A DNA stretch of 64,000 nt from Sediminibacillus albus (GCF_900101125.1 NZ_FNFL01000005.1:1-64000), one strand, 5' to 3'. Counted from the stretch's first letter, positions 45,174 to 54,619 are shown. A program made the numbers and translations. The notes: generated by a model not told the origin, from the letters alone.

Positions 45174-46751
45174 TTATTGATTGTTTTTTTCTTTTTGCCT
45201 TAATTCAATTCTGCGGATTTTGCCTGAAGAAGTTTTCGGCAGTTCTTCTATGAATTCTATTTTTCTAGGATATTTGTACGGTGCTGTCCATTTTTTGGTA
45301 TGATCCTGTAATTGTTTAACTAAGCTATCATCGGATTTATCATATTGAGGCTGGAGAACGACAAATGCCTTTACGACATTGCCCCTGACTGGGTCCGGGC
45401 TCGCTACCACAGCACACTCTTTTACTGCTTTATGCTTAATCAGTGCATCTTCTACTTCGAACGGCCCTATAGTATAACCAGAGCTGACAATGATATCATC
45501 GCTTCTTCCTTCAAACCAGAAATAACCGTCTTCATCGATAGAAGCCTGGTCCCCAGTTACATAGAAATTTCCACGCAGTGATTTCTTTGTTCTTTCCGGA
45601 TCTTTATAATACTCTTTAAACAATGCCGGCGTATCTAACGGGATAGCAATATCTCCTACTTTTCCAACGGCAACAGGCTGGCAATCCTCATCGATTAATT
45701 GTACATCATTCCCTGGTGTAGGTTTTCCCATCGAACCAGCTTTGACTTCCATTCCTTTCAGGAATCCAAGCAGCAAGGTGTTTTCGGTTTGGCCATAACC
45801 ATCTCTGACAGTGATATCAAAGTATTTTTCGAACGTATCAATCACTTCACGGTTGAGCGGCTCTCCTGCTGATACGGCACTATGGAGATTGCTTAGCGAA
45901 TATCTGTCAAGGTTATCCAATTTAGCCATCAAGCGATATTCTGTCGGAGTACAGCAAAGCACATTTACTTGATGCTTTTCCAGTAAAGATAAGTAGGTTT
46001 TTGCTTCGAACTTTCCGTCGTAAACAAGTCCGGTTGCACCGGAACCTAATACTGACAATAACGGACTCCATACCCACTTTTGCCAGCCTGGGGCTGCTGT
46101 TGCCCAGACAACATCGCCATCTTTAATCGCCAACCAGTTTTCTGAAGCAGTCTTTAAATGAGCATAGCCCCACCCATGCGTGTGGACGACACCTTTGGGA
46201 TTGCCGGTAGTTCCCGATGTATAAGGAAGAAACGCAACGTCATCTCTTGTAGTAGGTGTCATTTCCAATTGATCGCTGGCTTCGCTTTTAAGAAGATCCA
46301 TACTTCTCCAGCCGTCCACCTCGCCGCCGACAGAGAATTTAACTAGTTCATCAAACTCGTTAATCTCTTTAAATTGATCAACGTACGGGTAGTAGCTGAT
46401 AATGCCGGAGACCTCGCCATGTGTTACCCGGTATTGCAAGTCCTTCGTCCGCAGCATTTCTGAACTCGGAATAATAATGATGCCGGTTTTCAAAGCTGCT
46501 ATGTATATCTGATAGGATTCGATAAGGCGAGGCATCATCACTAATACTTTATCACCCTTTTTCAAACCGTTTTCCAAAAGGACATTTCCAATTTTATTGA
46601 CGTTTGATAGCAATTCCTGATAAGTCGTTTTCTTCTGGCTTCCTTCACTGTTTTCCCAAATCAGTGCGTTCCTTTCAGGGCCATTGGCAAACTTTTCGAT
46701 TTCCATCGCAATGTTGTAACGTTCAGGAGCGATTAATTCTTTTTTATCCAT
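45174..46751 (-). CDS. AMP-forming acyl-CoA synthetase (medium-chain/acetate type)
   Basis: 525 residues of the ANL superfamily, making acyl-CoA from fatty acid, ATP and CoA through an acyl-AMP. Motifs: P-loop YTSGTTGNPKGVVH, GYGQTENTLLL, TGDQASIDEDGYFWFEGRSDD and the C-terminal catalytic Lys in PKTSSGKIRR. The closest remembered group is the MACS/acetyl-CoA synthetase-like proteins of Bacillus; substrate range cannot be read from sequence. AAGGGATGA precedes the ATG. It is monocistronic. Confidence 0.88.
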   Translation of the reverse strand: MDKKELIAPERYNIAMEIEKFANGPERNALIWENSEGSQKKTTYQELLSNVNKIGNVLLENGLKKGDKVLVMMPRLIESYQIYIAALKTGIIIIPSSEMLRTKDLQYRVTHGEVSGIISYYPYVDQFKEINEFDELVKFSVGGEVDGWRSMDLLKSEASDQLEMTPTTRDDVAFLPYTSGTTGNPKGVVHTHGWGYAHLKTASENWLAIKDGDVVWATAAPGWQKWVWSPLLSVLGSGATGLVYDGKFEAKTYLSLLEKHQVNVLCCTPTEYRLMAKLDNLDRYSLSNLHSAVSAGEPLNREVIDTFEKYFDITVRDGYGQTENTLLLGFLKGMEVKAGSMGKPTPGNDVQLIDEDCQPVAVGKVGDIAIPLDTPALFKEYYKDPERTKKSLRGNFYVTGDQASIDEDGYFWFEGRSDDIIVSSGYTIGPFEVEDALIKHKAVKECAVVASPDPVRGNVVKAFVVLQPQYDKSDDSLVKQLQDHTKKWTAPYKYPRKIEFIEELPKTSSGKIRRIELRQKEKNNQ

Positions 46752-46962
46752 GCTATCATCCCTTATCTTTTTTAGTATCTGGTGCTAATTTCTAGTCATT
46801 ATACCAATTACTAATCTATATGAAAAGCAAGAAAACTTATGACATCTATAAAGAACGATACAAGGGCAATCAGATCGCTCTACTAATCTGCTGAAGGGCT
46901 ATTTGGCAGATAGTGAAGGATGCAGACCTGGGACAATACACACAAAAAAATATTTTTTGAAA

Positions 46963-46996
46963 AATTCACGTTTGCGAATAGGAAAATCCGTGAATT
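46963..46996. promoter_or_regulatory. Inverted repeat, possible operator
   Basis: AATTCACG (46963-46970) and CGTGAATT (46989-46996) form an eight-base inverted repeat separated by 18 bp, in the 340-base gap between the acyl-CoA synthetase start and a lipoprotein gene. No family match was recognised. The remaining gap holds nothing else I can support. Confidence 0.4.
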
Positions 46997-47100
46997 AAAT
47001 TAGAAAATCAAGTGATAACCAGGTAAAGAGCTGCCTCCCCCCCTGCTAAGCACTTGCCCCAAAACTTGATTTAAAATGAGATGAATGGTGAGTGATACTA

Positions 47101-47499
47101 TTGAAAATCCGACTTCTTTCCCTTTTGCTATTGTCTTTCGTTTTGACTGCCTGTGCTACGACCAAGTCTGAAGAAGACCCGCCGAATAGCGATGGCCTCC
47201 ATAATCAGGCTTATCCAAATGTAGAACAAATTTTGAGCAAGAATGAAAACGTCGATATTTTTCAATGGAATAAACGGATTTATCAAACAAACGTTGATTC
47301 TATTGAAAATAGCGAGTTATCCAAACAGGAATTGTTAGGAACGATTGAATCGGTCTATCAAGAAGGCGTGGATTTTGCTGATAGAATGGCAACCAAACTG
47401 CCGGAAGGAACCAAAATATATGCTACTGACCAAACCGGAATCTTGATCGCAGAATATGACGGAGAAACCAAACGATATTTGGCAATGATTGAGGATTAA
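47101..47499 (+). CDS. Putative lipoprotein, 132 residues
   Basis: TTG 47101 lies about 8 bp after GGTGAG and begins the lipoprotein signal LKIRLLSLLLLSFVLTAC, lipobox LTAC. An in-frame GTG at 47092 overlaps the binding site. The mature part is acidic with a DADRMATKLPEGTKIY-like stretch, probably a small secreted alpha/beta domain. The sequence resembles short conserved Bacillus lipoproteins but I cannot name a family. A terminator follows. Confidence 0.75.
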   Translation: MKIRLLSLLLLSFVLTACATTKSEEDPPNSDGLHNQAYPNVEQILSKNENVDIFQWNKRIYQTNVDSIENSELSKQELLGTIESVYQEGVDFADRMATKLPEGTKIYATDQTGILIAEYDGETKRYLAMIED

Positions 47500-47508
47500 A
47501 ATATATAG

Positions 47509-47549
47509 AAGAACAGCTCCTAATTCGACCAAGGGGACTGTTCTTTTTT
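47509..47549 (+). terminator. Terminator of the lipoprotein gene
   Basis: AAGAACAGTCCC...GGGACTGTTCTTTTTTT-type hairpin, arms AGAACAG and CTGTTCT with T-run. Confidence 0.8.
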
Positions 47550-47675
47550 TATTGGGCGAAACAACGAAAATATGACATTTTTCTACAAATTCCATTTCTA
47601 AATTTCATTTTCTATATTATAATAGTAGAAATTTACCTAACTTGAATTTTTCCAATTAAAAATAGGGGTGATGGA

Positions 47676-47750
47676 ATGGCAATTGACTTGAAAATGAACA
47701 GCAGCGCTCCCTTGAACAGAAATAGTATATTAAAGGTGTCTCTATGGTAA
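47676..47750 (+). CDS. 24-residue leader peptide overlapping the c-di-GMP gene
   Basis: ATG 47676 follows AGGGGTGA. It encodes 24 codons ending in TAA at 47748-47750; the A of that stop begins the ATG at 47750 of the next gene. The TAATG overlap is typical of translational coupling. The peptide (beginning MAIDLKMNSSAPLNRN) has no recognised family. Confidence 0.5.
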   Translation: MAIDLKMNSSAPLNRNSILKVSLW

Positions 47751-49846
47751 TGAAAACGGATACACTGACCGCACTAGGAACAAACGATGACAAGCCAAGC
47801 GGTTCGATGCTGGTAGAGTTGCTGGACCACATAGAAGGATGGGAATACAAACAAAACAGTCAGGAAATAATCCTTTCAGACGCTTTCCACAAGCTCCTTA
47901 AAACAAACCAAGTTGGAAAAACGTTACCGGCAGCAGCGGTAACCACACTTATTCATCGGGAAGACCGTCGCCATGTCATCCGCACTTTCTTAGCAGCCCT
48001 TAAAGAAAAAGCGGTATTTCGAGCAGATTTCCGTTTGGTTGTCCAAAGCCAGGTTATCTATTTGCGTGTCGTTGGGGAAACCATTATAAACAAACAACGA
48101 TCGGTAAGAATGATCGGTGTTGTCCAGGATGTCAGTAATCTGTTATCGGTCAAACAGCAGCTGAAAGAAGAGCAACAACAGTCTAAGTACATATTCGACC
48201 AACTCAACTCAGTAATTTGGATGAAATCTCTACAGGATAGAAAGATTAATTATATCTCAAAAGGCTGTAACAAATTGTTTGGTTACCAAAGGGATCAATT
48301 TTTGGAGAATTATTCCTTGTGGGAAAAGAGCGTCCATCCAGAGGATAAACAAGTGGTAGCTGCAAAACAAAAGCTCCTCTCAGAAGGGCAGCCTCTCTCC
48401 CATCAATATCGGATTATAACCAGTGATGGGCAAATCAAATGGGTGCATGACCAAACGATTCCTAATAAAAATGCTGACGGAACAATCAGCTATCTCTTCG
48501 GTATGGTGACAGATATAAGCGAGGAGAAAGCGATGGAGGAAAGGTTATCCTACATGGTAAACCATCACCCTCTGACAAACTTGCCAAACCGGAACGTATT
48601 GGACAAACGTTTGAACAAATTAATAAAAGAAGACAACGATCCGTTTGCTTTGCTTTATTTGGACCTGGATAAGTTCAAAGTAATCAACGACTCTCTCGGG
48701 CACAAGTTCGGTGATAAAGTATTGCAGGTAGTCGCCGGGAAATTGCAGACTGCAGCGCCCGATAACGGATTAGCCGTTTGTATGGAAGGCAATGAGTTTG
48801 TTCTGCTTCTGGATAAGTATACCAGTAAGAAAGATGTTTTCCGTTTTGCCGAGCATATCATCCAATTAATCGAGTCTACAATGGACATTGAAGGCTATGA
48901 GCTGCATATTAAAGCGAGCATCGGCATCAGCTTTTACCCTGATAATGGTTCAGATAAAGAACAACTGCTCCATAACGCACATCGGGCTTTATTTCACGTC
49001 AAGAAGTCAAACGACTACAGCTATCATAGTTATTCCTCTTCCAACGGCTTTTCTTCCTTTACTTCTCATTTTCTTGAAGAAGAAATGCGGGCAGCAATCG
49101 CAAGGGAAGAATTCGAATTACATTACCAGCCAAAGGTCGGCACCACTGGTAAGTTGCTCGGAGGCGAAGCACTGATACGGTGGAACCACCCAAAGTTCGG
49201 CCGGGTTTCCCCTGGTGAGTTTATTCCGTTTGCAGAGGAGAATCATTTAATCAATGAAATTGGGGACTGGGTAATCCAAACAGTTTGCCGGCAGCTGGGG
49301 GAATGGCGGGATAAAGGGTTTGCTCTCTATCCAATTTCCATTAATATTTCCCCCATGCGATTTATGAAAAAAGGATTAGTTGAATTAATCGAGAAAAATC
49401 TTGATACGTTTCAAATTCCAGCTGAATTGATTGTTTTGGAGATTACTGAAAGCACTTTGCTAAAAAATGAAAAGGTAGTCATCAAAACGTTAGAAAAGCT
49501 AGGAAAGTTGGGCATCAAGATTGCCATTGATGATTTTGGAACTGGATATGCTTCGTTAACCTATTTAAAAGAGTTTCAGGCAGATATCTTAAAAATCGAT
49601 CAATCGTTTATCCGGAATTTAGGAAATAACCGGCAAAAAGATAATGCGATCGTCTCTTCGATTTGTCATATGGGCAAAGCTCTCGGAATGACAGTGGTTG
49701 CTGAAGGGGTCGAAGAACAAGAACAGTTGGAATTGTTAGCAGAGTTTTTTTGTGACGAAATCCAAGGATACTTATTTTCCAAACCTTTGCCCGCAGCTGG
49801 TTTTGAAAAAGTACTAGGTGACGGGCGCCTGCAGTCAGGAAAATAG
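47750..49846 (+). CDS. c-di-GMP phosphodiesterase with two PAS-like regions and a degenerate GGDEF domain
   Basis: 698 residues. N-terminal PAS-like regions (about 25-130 and 150-265) precede a GGDEF-like domain (about 275-430) whose signature reads EGNEF instead of GGDEF, so it should not make c-di-GMP. The EAL domain (about 450-690) is intact: GGEALIRWNHP, EITESTLL, IAIDDFGTGYASLTYLK and LKIDQSFIRNL, so it should hydrolyse c-di-GMP. No membrane segment is seen, so it is probably cytosolic. ATG 47750 is coupled to a 24-codon leader (ATG 47744 is an alternative). Confidence 0.88.
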   Translation: MKTDTLTALGTNDDKPSGSMLVELLDHIEGWEYKQNSQEIILSDAFHKLLKTNQVGKTLPAAAVTTLIHREDRRHVIRTFLAALKEKAVFRADFRLVVQSQVIYLRVVGETIINKQRSVRMIGVVQDVSNLLSVKQQLKEEQQQSKYIFDQLNSVIWMKSLQDRKINYISKGCNKLFGYQRDQFLENYSLWEKSVHPEDKQVVAAKQKLLSEGQPLSHQYRIITSDGQIKWVHDQTIPNKNADGTISYLFGMVTDISEEKAMEERLSYMVNHHPLTNLPNRNVLDKRLNKLIKEDNDPFALLYLDLDKFKVINDSLGHKFGDKVLQVVAGKLQTAAPDNGLAVCMEGNEFVLLLDKYTSKKDVFRFAEHIIQLIESTMDIEGYELHIKASIGISFYPDNGSDKEQLLHNAHRALFHVKKSNDYSYHSYSSSNGFSSFTSHFLEEEMRAAIAREEFELHYQPKVGTTGKLLGGEALIRWNHPKFGRVSPGEFIPFAEENHLINEIGDWVIQTVCRQLGEWRDKGFALYPISINISPMRFMKKGLVELIEKNLDTFQIPAELIVLEITESTLLKNEKVVIKTLEKLGKLGIKIAIDDFGTGYASLTYLKEFQADILKIDQSFIRNLGNNRQKDNAIVSSICHMGKALGMTVVAEGVEEQEQLELLAEFFCDEIQGYLFSKPLPAAGFEKVLGDGRLQSGK

Positions 49847-49876
49847 TCGTTATTTGGAAAAATGTATCAGCAAGAG

Positions 49877-50362
49877 GAGGTTGGGACATAACATACATCC
49901 ACTTGCCAAAACTGAACGATAACAGCATATAAATTTTAAAAGGCTATCTTTAAGCAATCGATCCAATGACGCAATGGTTGTAAATGGCGATGTAACGGTA
50001 GGCGATTCTTTAATAGTATCGGATAAGCATTTTTGTACTGCTGAAAACAGTACGCTGACTTTTCAGCGGTGGAAATCCACGGAGACTCCTGCTGGGGGAA
50101 AGGCCTCGGTGAGACCCCGCAGAGCGCAAGCTCGAGGAGGCTCACCAGCCGCCCGCGGAAAGCGTAGTGTATTTCCGCAGCGATCGTCATGCAAGGGATG
50201 AACAGTCCATCAGTGCAGGCATAGAAGGAAGAAATAGAGTTGTCACTGTGTCCGCAGGGTATATGAAACATTCAAAAAGAAAAAACGAAGGGGTACGAAT
50301 CCTAAGGATTTCGAATTATCGTTTGATTTTTGCTTTAGCCCCTATACTTTTGTCCCAACCTC
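49877..50362. repeat. MITE-like dispersed repeat, copy B
   Basis: 486 bp, bounded by a perfect 12-bp inverted repeat: GAGGTTGGGACA (49877-49888) and TGTCCCAACCTC (50351-50362). The centre (about 50069-50180) contains GGAAATCCACGGAGACTCC, GACCCCGCAGAGCG, AGGAGGCTCACCAGCCGCC and GCGGAAAGCG; the tail holds AGAAATAGAGTTGTCAC and a long stem. No transposase is encoded. A target duplication is not obvious. It accounts for most of the gap between the EAL gene and the next gene. Confidence 0.8.
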
Positions 50363-50474
50363 TTTTATTATCCTTATTTTGATTTTTTGTAAAGAATAAT
50401 ACACCTGACAACATTTCAGGCAGAATTAGACAGCTGTTTTATGTTATGCTATAAGCAAATAAGGAGGGACTGGC

Positions 50475-51860
50475 ATGCAAACCAAAACTGTTACTTTGAT
50501 GGTGAATAAGAAAACTCTCGACTTGATACCCAAACAGATGTATATTTACCGTTCATGCAAAATTATTGAAGCTGTAGATGACGAACAGCATTATTACTAC
50601 TTATTTGTCTATAAAGACAAGGCGTTCAACGGAGTTCGGGCTCGCCAGGTAAAATTAACCTCTTTTCTTCATAAGGCGATAGCCAAAGGGCTTAGCTTCT
50701 CCGGTGACCATCCACTGACACTCCATGTATTAACAACGCATCCTTCTTTTCGCACAATAAGCTTTAATCAACTTTACAAAAAACTCTCGTTGAAATATTC
50801 TCCACTCGAAACTGCATTAATTCTCACCCTGTTCGATGCCTTTATTTCCACCAAACAACTGAGCAGCCTGCTTAAAAAAACATATTATCAATACCGGCGC
50901 AATGGACAAATGCTAATGGCCTATAAAGTCCTCAATATTTATGCCGACTATGATCCCAATGATCCATTTGCCCACGATATGCTGAGCCAGCTCGATTTCC
51001 AAAATTATCAGTTGAAATATGCTAATCTAGAAAAACTTGTCCACCTCGATCCTGTCCATATGGAACAAGTCTGTTTTGACAAACTTGAGGAGCCTTCCTG
51101 CCATAACCTACTTATCGAATATCTTGCGGAGCAAGATCGCTGGCTCGATGAAATTGCCGTTAGATTGGCCATCCTTGGCGATTCTTCGTCAGAAGCTCAT
51201 CAGGCAGCATTGATAAGCCTGATGAAAAAACATTTCACCGAAGAGGAAAGGTTGCAATTATATAAACAGCTTGCCTATCATCCGGCAGTGCCGGACGCCT
51301 TTTGCACAGAGTTAATGGACGGACTTCTAGAAGAAGACCAGTATGAAGCCGTTGTCGATTTACTAATCACCCGGAATCTAACACCGCTCCCCCATCAGCA
51401 GCAGCGGATAGCTGAATGCTTTTGCAAAGTTGATCTGCCAGTATTCCCTTCCCTTTTTGACCGTTTAAATGACCGTTTGATCGCCCTTTTTCCCACAGAT
51501 AGCCAGACACTGGAACGGATAGTCATCCGTTGTATATCAGCATTTTTCCAAGACTATGAACTGGAAAAGATCAAGGATTGGCTGAAGCCATTCCACCAGC
51601 ATGGCATTCATCTTCCAATTGAGCAAAAACTAAATAAAATGCAGCTTTTGCAAGAAGACCCTGAGCAGCAGGGTGCACTGGGTGAATTATACCTTTATTT
51701 TCATCAGCCCGAGAAATCGATTGATTGCTTTAAATGGGAGATGGAGTTAAAGCCGGAAGACCCTAAGCCAGTCCAATTATTATCAAAAGTATATTTAAGC
51801 ATTGGAAATAAAGATGAAGCAGAAGCTTATCAGCAGCTTTATCTGCAAATGCAGCGATAG
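50475..51860 (+). CDS. Hypothetical protein with C-terminal TPR-like repeats, 461 residues
   Basis: 461 residues, almost wholly helical and soluble. The N-terminal 60 residues contain an alternating strand region (KTVTLMVNKKTLDLIP, YYYLFVYKDKAF). The C-terminal end, GELYLYFHQPEKSIDCFKWEMELKPEDPKPVQLLSKVYLSIGNKDEAEAY, is read in two parts as TPR units. Such proteins are usually scaffolds. AAGGAGGG precedes the ATG. No family recognised. Confidence 0.75.
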   Translation: MQTKTVTLMVNKKTLDLIPKQMYIYRSCKIIEAVDDEQHYYYLFVYKDKAFNGVRARQVKLTSFLHKAIAKGLSFSGDHPLTLHVLTTHPSFRTISFNQLYKKLSLKYSPLETALILTLFDAFISTKQLSSLLKKTYYQYRRNGQMLMAYKVLNIYADYDPNDPFAHDMLSQLDFQNYQLKYANLEKLVHLDPVHMEQVCFDKLEEPSCHNLLIEYLAEQDRWLDEIAVRLAILGDSSSEAHQAALISLMKKHFTEEERLQLYKQLAYHPAVPDAFCTELMDGLLEEDQYEAVVDLLITRNLTPLPHQQQRIAECFCKVDLPVFPSLFDRLNDRLIALFPTDSQTLERIVIRCISAFFQDYELEKIKDWLKPFHQHGIHLPIEQKLNKMQLLQEDPEQQGALGELYLYFHQPEKSIDCFKWEMELKPEDPKPVQLLSKVYLSIGNKDEAEAYQQLYLQMQR

Positions 51861-51876
51861 CATGGTTCGTCAGTTA

Positions 51877-52749
51877 TCATTCAATGCTACGCCATAATGT
51901 CAATGAAGCATAACTTTGATAAGGCTGCCAGCCTTCGCTCATATTAGTGATTTCCGGAATCGTCGGCTTTCGGTCCATGTTAAAATAAAACTTCAAGGCA
52001 TTTTGGATTCCAATATCAGCCTTGGGCAACAGGTCCCTTCTTCCTAATCCGAATAACAGCCAGTTCTCTGCTGTCCAAGGGCCAATACCCCTGATCTTCA
52101 CTAAAGTATCTATGATTTGTTTGTCTGTTTGCTCAGCTAGTTCTGCTAAGTTCAATTGCCCGCTGGCAATCATTGCAGAGGTGTCTATCACATACTCCGC
52201 TTTGCGCTGGCTGAATTGCAGTTCCCGCAAATCTTGGTAGGACAGACCGGCAACCGTCGCGGGATACGGATAATACCAGACACCATTTTCGTATGTACCG
52301 TAAGCCTGCACAAACCGTGAGGTCAACGTATAAGCGAATTTCATGTTTAGCTGCTGGTGGATGATGCCCTTCATTAGTGAGAAATACAACCCAAAGTCTT
52401 TAACAACCGGTGTACCAGGATGCGCATAAAAAAGCTGCTCTAAATTAGTCCCGATAAAATGCTGATTAATTGCTGTAAAATCAACATTCCACTGAAATAA
52501 ATCAATTACCTGTTTAATCAATACATCCTTCTTTTCTATGCTGTCTCCTGCTATCTCAAAAACAGGCTGCGAAGTACTCCCTTTTGCCGTGACAAGCACT
52601 TTATGCTTTTCGCCCTCCTCTTCAAACTCGACAGGAACAGCAACTTGCCGGTGCTCTAAATCAACATTGATTAAGGGATCCATCTTTAACCGCCGTAACG
52701 AATAATCAAAATCATAAATAGTATCTAATTTAACTGTTTCCTTCCACAT
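51877..52749 (-). CDS. alkA: DNA-3-methyladenine glycosylase, AlkA type (YfjP-like)
   Basis: 290 residues. N-terminal AlkA-type domain (about 1-110) starting MWKETVKLDTIYDFDYSLRR, then a helix-hairpin-helix-GPD fold with IRGIGPWTAENWLLFGLGRRD and the catalytic Asp in KADIGIQ. Removes alkylated bases. The order next to pdaA matches yfjP in B. subtilis. AAAGGAGTG precedes the ATG. Confidence 0.88.
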   Translation of the reverse strand: MWKETVKLDTIYDFDYSLRRLKMDPLINVDLEHRQVAVPVEFEEEGEKHKVLVTAKGSTSQPVFEIAGDSIEKKDVLIKQVIDLFQWNVDFTAINQHFIGTNLEQLFYAHPGTPVVKDFGLYFSLMKGIIHQQLNMKFAYTLTSRFVQAYGTYENGVWYYPYPATVAGLSYQDLRELQFSQRKAEYVIDTSAMIASGQLNLAELAEQTDKQIIDTLVKIRGIGPWTAENWLLFGLGRRDLLPKADIGIQNALKFYFNMDRKPTIPEITNMSEGWQPYQSYASLTLWRSIE

Positions 52750-52761
52750 AGTATCACTCCT

Positions 52762-53157
52762 TTATGTTGTCCTTTCAGGCGCAACCAGCTCGACCTTTAT
52801 CCGGTCCGGATCTTCAAAATATACCGCGTAATGATCTTCTCCTCCGGCAAAAGGATGCTTATCCGCATAAAGAACAGGAATTTTACTTTCCTTCAGCTTC
52901 CTGGTTATTTGATCAACTTGTTCCCTTGATTCGGCATGGAAAGCAAGATGATTTAATCCAACTCGGCAGCGGTGATAAGCAACATCCATAAAACGTTCTT
53001 CTGCCTGGACGAACACCAAATAGGCAGCTTCGTATTTCCAGCTGGATCCGTTTTCCCACTCATGATACGGGGTATAACCGAGTTCCTCTAAAAACCACCC
53101 CCAGAACTTGCGACTTGCTTCTAGATTGGAGACATATACTTCCACATGATGCAACAT
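52762..53157 (-). CDS. VOC-family (glyoxalase-like) protein
   Basis: 131 residues of the vicinal oxygen chelate fold. It starts MLHHVEVYVSNLEASRKFWG, with metal-binding His at the first strand, and continues to HLAFHAESREQVDQI and YAVYFEDPDRIKVELVAP, which carries the C-terminal Glu ligand. The substrate is unknown; such proteins include lyases, dioxygenases and resistance proteins. ATG 53157 suits GGCGGGTGA better than the GTG at 53166. Separated by 12 bp from alkA, so co-transcribed. Confidence 0.85.
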   Translation of the reverse strand: MLHHVEVYVSNLEASRKFWGWFLEELGYTPYHEWENGSSWKYEAAYLVFVQAEERFMDVAYHRCRVGLNHLAFHAESREQVDQITRKLKESKIPVLYADKHPFAGGEDHYAVYFEDPDRIKVELVAPERTT

Positions 53158-53259
53158 TCCGTTCACCCGCCCTGACTATGTATTTCTTATAGTATATAAG
53201 AAAATTACGTGTTGCTGTTAATGGTTTACGGAATATTTCCCCATTTATCATAAAGCTTT

Positions 53260-53716
53260 CTTCAGGCTCGTGCGGTTCCTACGTATTCTGCCTGCGCTGA
53301 TACGGCTGTTCTTACTACCTGCCATGACGACCGCGATTTGAATCATAAGCATTTGTGTACTGCTGAAAACAGTAAGCAAACATTCAGCAGAGGAAATCCA
53401 CGGAGACTCCTGCGGGAGGAAAGGCCTCGGTGAGACCCCGCAGAGCGCTAGCTCGAGGAGGCTCACCAGCCGCCCGCGGAAAGCGTAGTGTATTTCCGTA
53501 GCGCCGTACTAACCTTTATCCCCGGAAGAAGCCGTGCCCACAGAAAGCGAAGCACTCTGCTGGGACCCAACCTTGTTAGAAGGAAAAATAGAGTTGTCAC
53601 TATGTCCGCAGGTTATATGAAGCAGTCCAAAAGAAAAATCGAACGAGTTCGAATGTTAAGGATTTCGAATCATCGTCCGATTTTTGCTTTGGCCGCTATC
53701 CTTTTGCCCCAACCTC
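53260..53716. repeat. MITE-like dispersed repeat, copy C
   Basis: The core (near 53391-53500) is nearly identical to copy B, with GACCCCGCAGAGCGCTAGCTC and AGGAGGCTCACCAGCCGCC, and the tail has AGAGTTGTCAC and a stem around AAAATCGAACGAGTTCG. It ends TTTTGCCCCAACCTC (53703-53716), the terminal repeat. The left end is a rearranged block (CTGATACGGCTGTTCTTAC) that appears inverted compared with the other copies. It stops 7 bp before the pdaA stop codon. Confidence 0.75.
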
Positions 53717-53723
53717 CTTGCTT

Positions 53724-54512
53724 TTACAATCCTAATAAAGGGGCGGGAAGCATGTCCTTCATCACTAAATCATCCAGACTTTTAAACGTGTATCCTTGCT
53801 TTCGCAAATCGTCTATTAAGTATTCCAAAGCTTCGGCATTATCTTCTGAAACGGTATGCAATAAGATGACGGCCCCAGGATGAATTTGATTAATTACTTG
53901 CTGATAAGCTGACTGCCATCCTTTTTGATTGTTCGTATGCCAATCAACAAATGCCAAGGACCAAAACATATGGAAATAGCCTAACTCATTTGCCCACTGT
54001 ATTGTCTGTTCATTAAAAGTTCCTTTCGGGGGCCTGACATACTGCATTGATTTTTGATCGGTAATTTCAGCAACTGCTGATTCCAGTTTGTCTAATTCCT
54101 TTTTTAATTTTTGTTTAGATAAAGTGGTGAAATCAGGGTGGTAGTAAGAATGATTGCCGACAATATGCCCTTCCTCAGCCATTCGTTTTACTAGTTCCGG
54201 ACTGCTTTCCACATAATGGCCGGTAACAAAGAACGCTGCCGGTACATCTCTTTTCTTAAGCACATCCAATATTTTTCCTGTGTAGCCTTGTTCATAACCA
54301 TTGTCGAACGTTAAGTAAACAACCTTGTCCCCCGATTGGTCGAGGTAATACCCGCCGTTTTCCTCCAGTATTTGTCCGTATTTCCCTACTTCCGGCGGCT
54401 GTCCATCATTATTCTTTTTATATCCCCAGCCATAGGCATCAGCCTGGTTTTCACTGGGGTGTAACATCATAAAACATAATAAAGCGAGCATTGTTAAATA
54501 ATACTTTTTCAT
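53724..54512 (-). CDS. pdaA: Peptidoglycan N-acetylmuramate deacetylase PdaA (delta-lactam synthesis)
   Basis: 262 residues, signal peptide (about 1-24), then a NodB-type polysaccharide deacetylase domain: TFDNGYEQG with the catalytic Asp, HSYYHPDFT (metal-binding His-x3-His), RPPKGTFNE and HPGAVILLHT. The TFDNGY variant is characteristic of PdaA, which makes the muramic delta-lactam of the spore cortex, needed for germination. Length equals the B. subtilis protein. Confidence 0.92.
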   Translation of the reverse strand: MKKYYLTMLALLCFMMLHPSENQADAYGWGYKKNNDGQPPEVGKYGQILEENGGYYLDQSGDKVVYLTFDNGYEQGYTGKILDVLKKRDVPAAFFVTGHYVESSPELVKRMAEEGHIVGNHSYYHPDFTTLSKQKLKKELDKLESAVAEITDQKSMQYVRPPKGTFNEQTIQWANELGYFHMFWSLAFVDWHTNNQKGWQSAYQQVINQIHPGAVILLHTVSEDNAEALEYLIDDLRKQGYTFKSLDDLVMKDMLPAPLLGL

Positions 54513-54619
54513 TTAATCACCCAGATTCTTTTTGCTTTATTTTTTCTTCAGGAATTCATTTTATGCGGGCTGTTGTGCCTCAATATTTTCCTTCTTTCAT
54601 TCTTCCAGGAAAACATAAC

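Noticed and set aside
49936..50382. Open frames within the repeat elements
   Set aside because: They differ between copies and lack ribosome binding sites; the repeats look non-coding.
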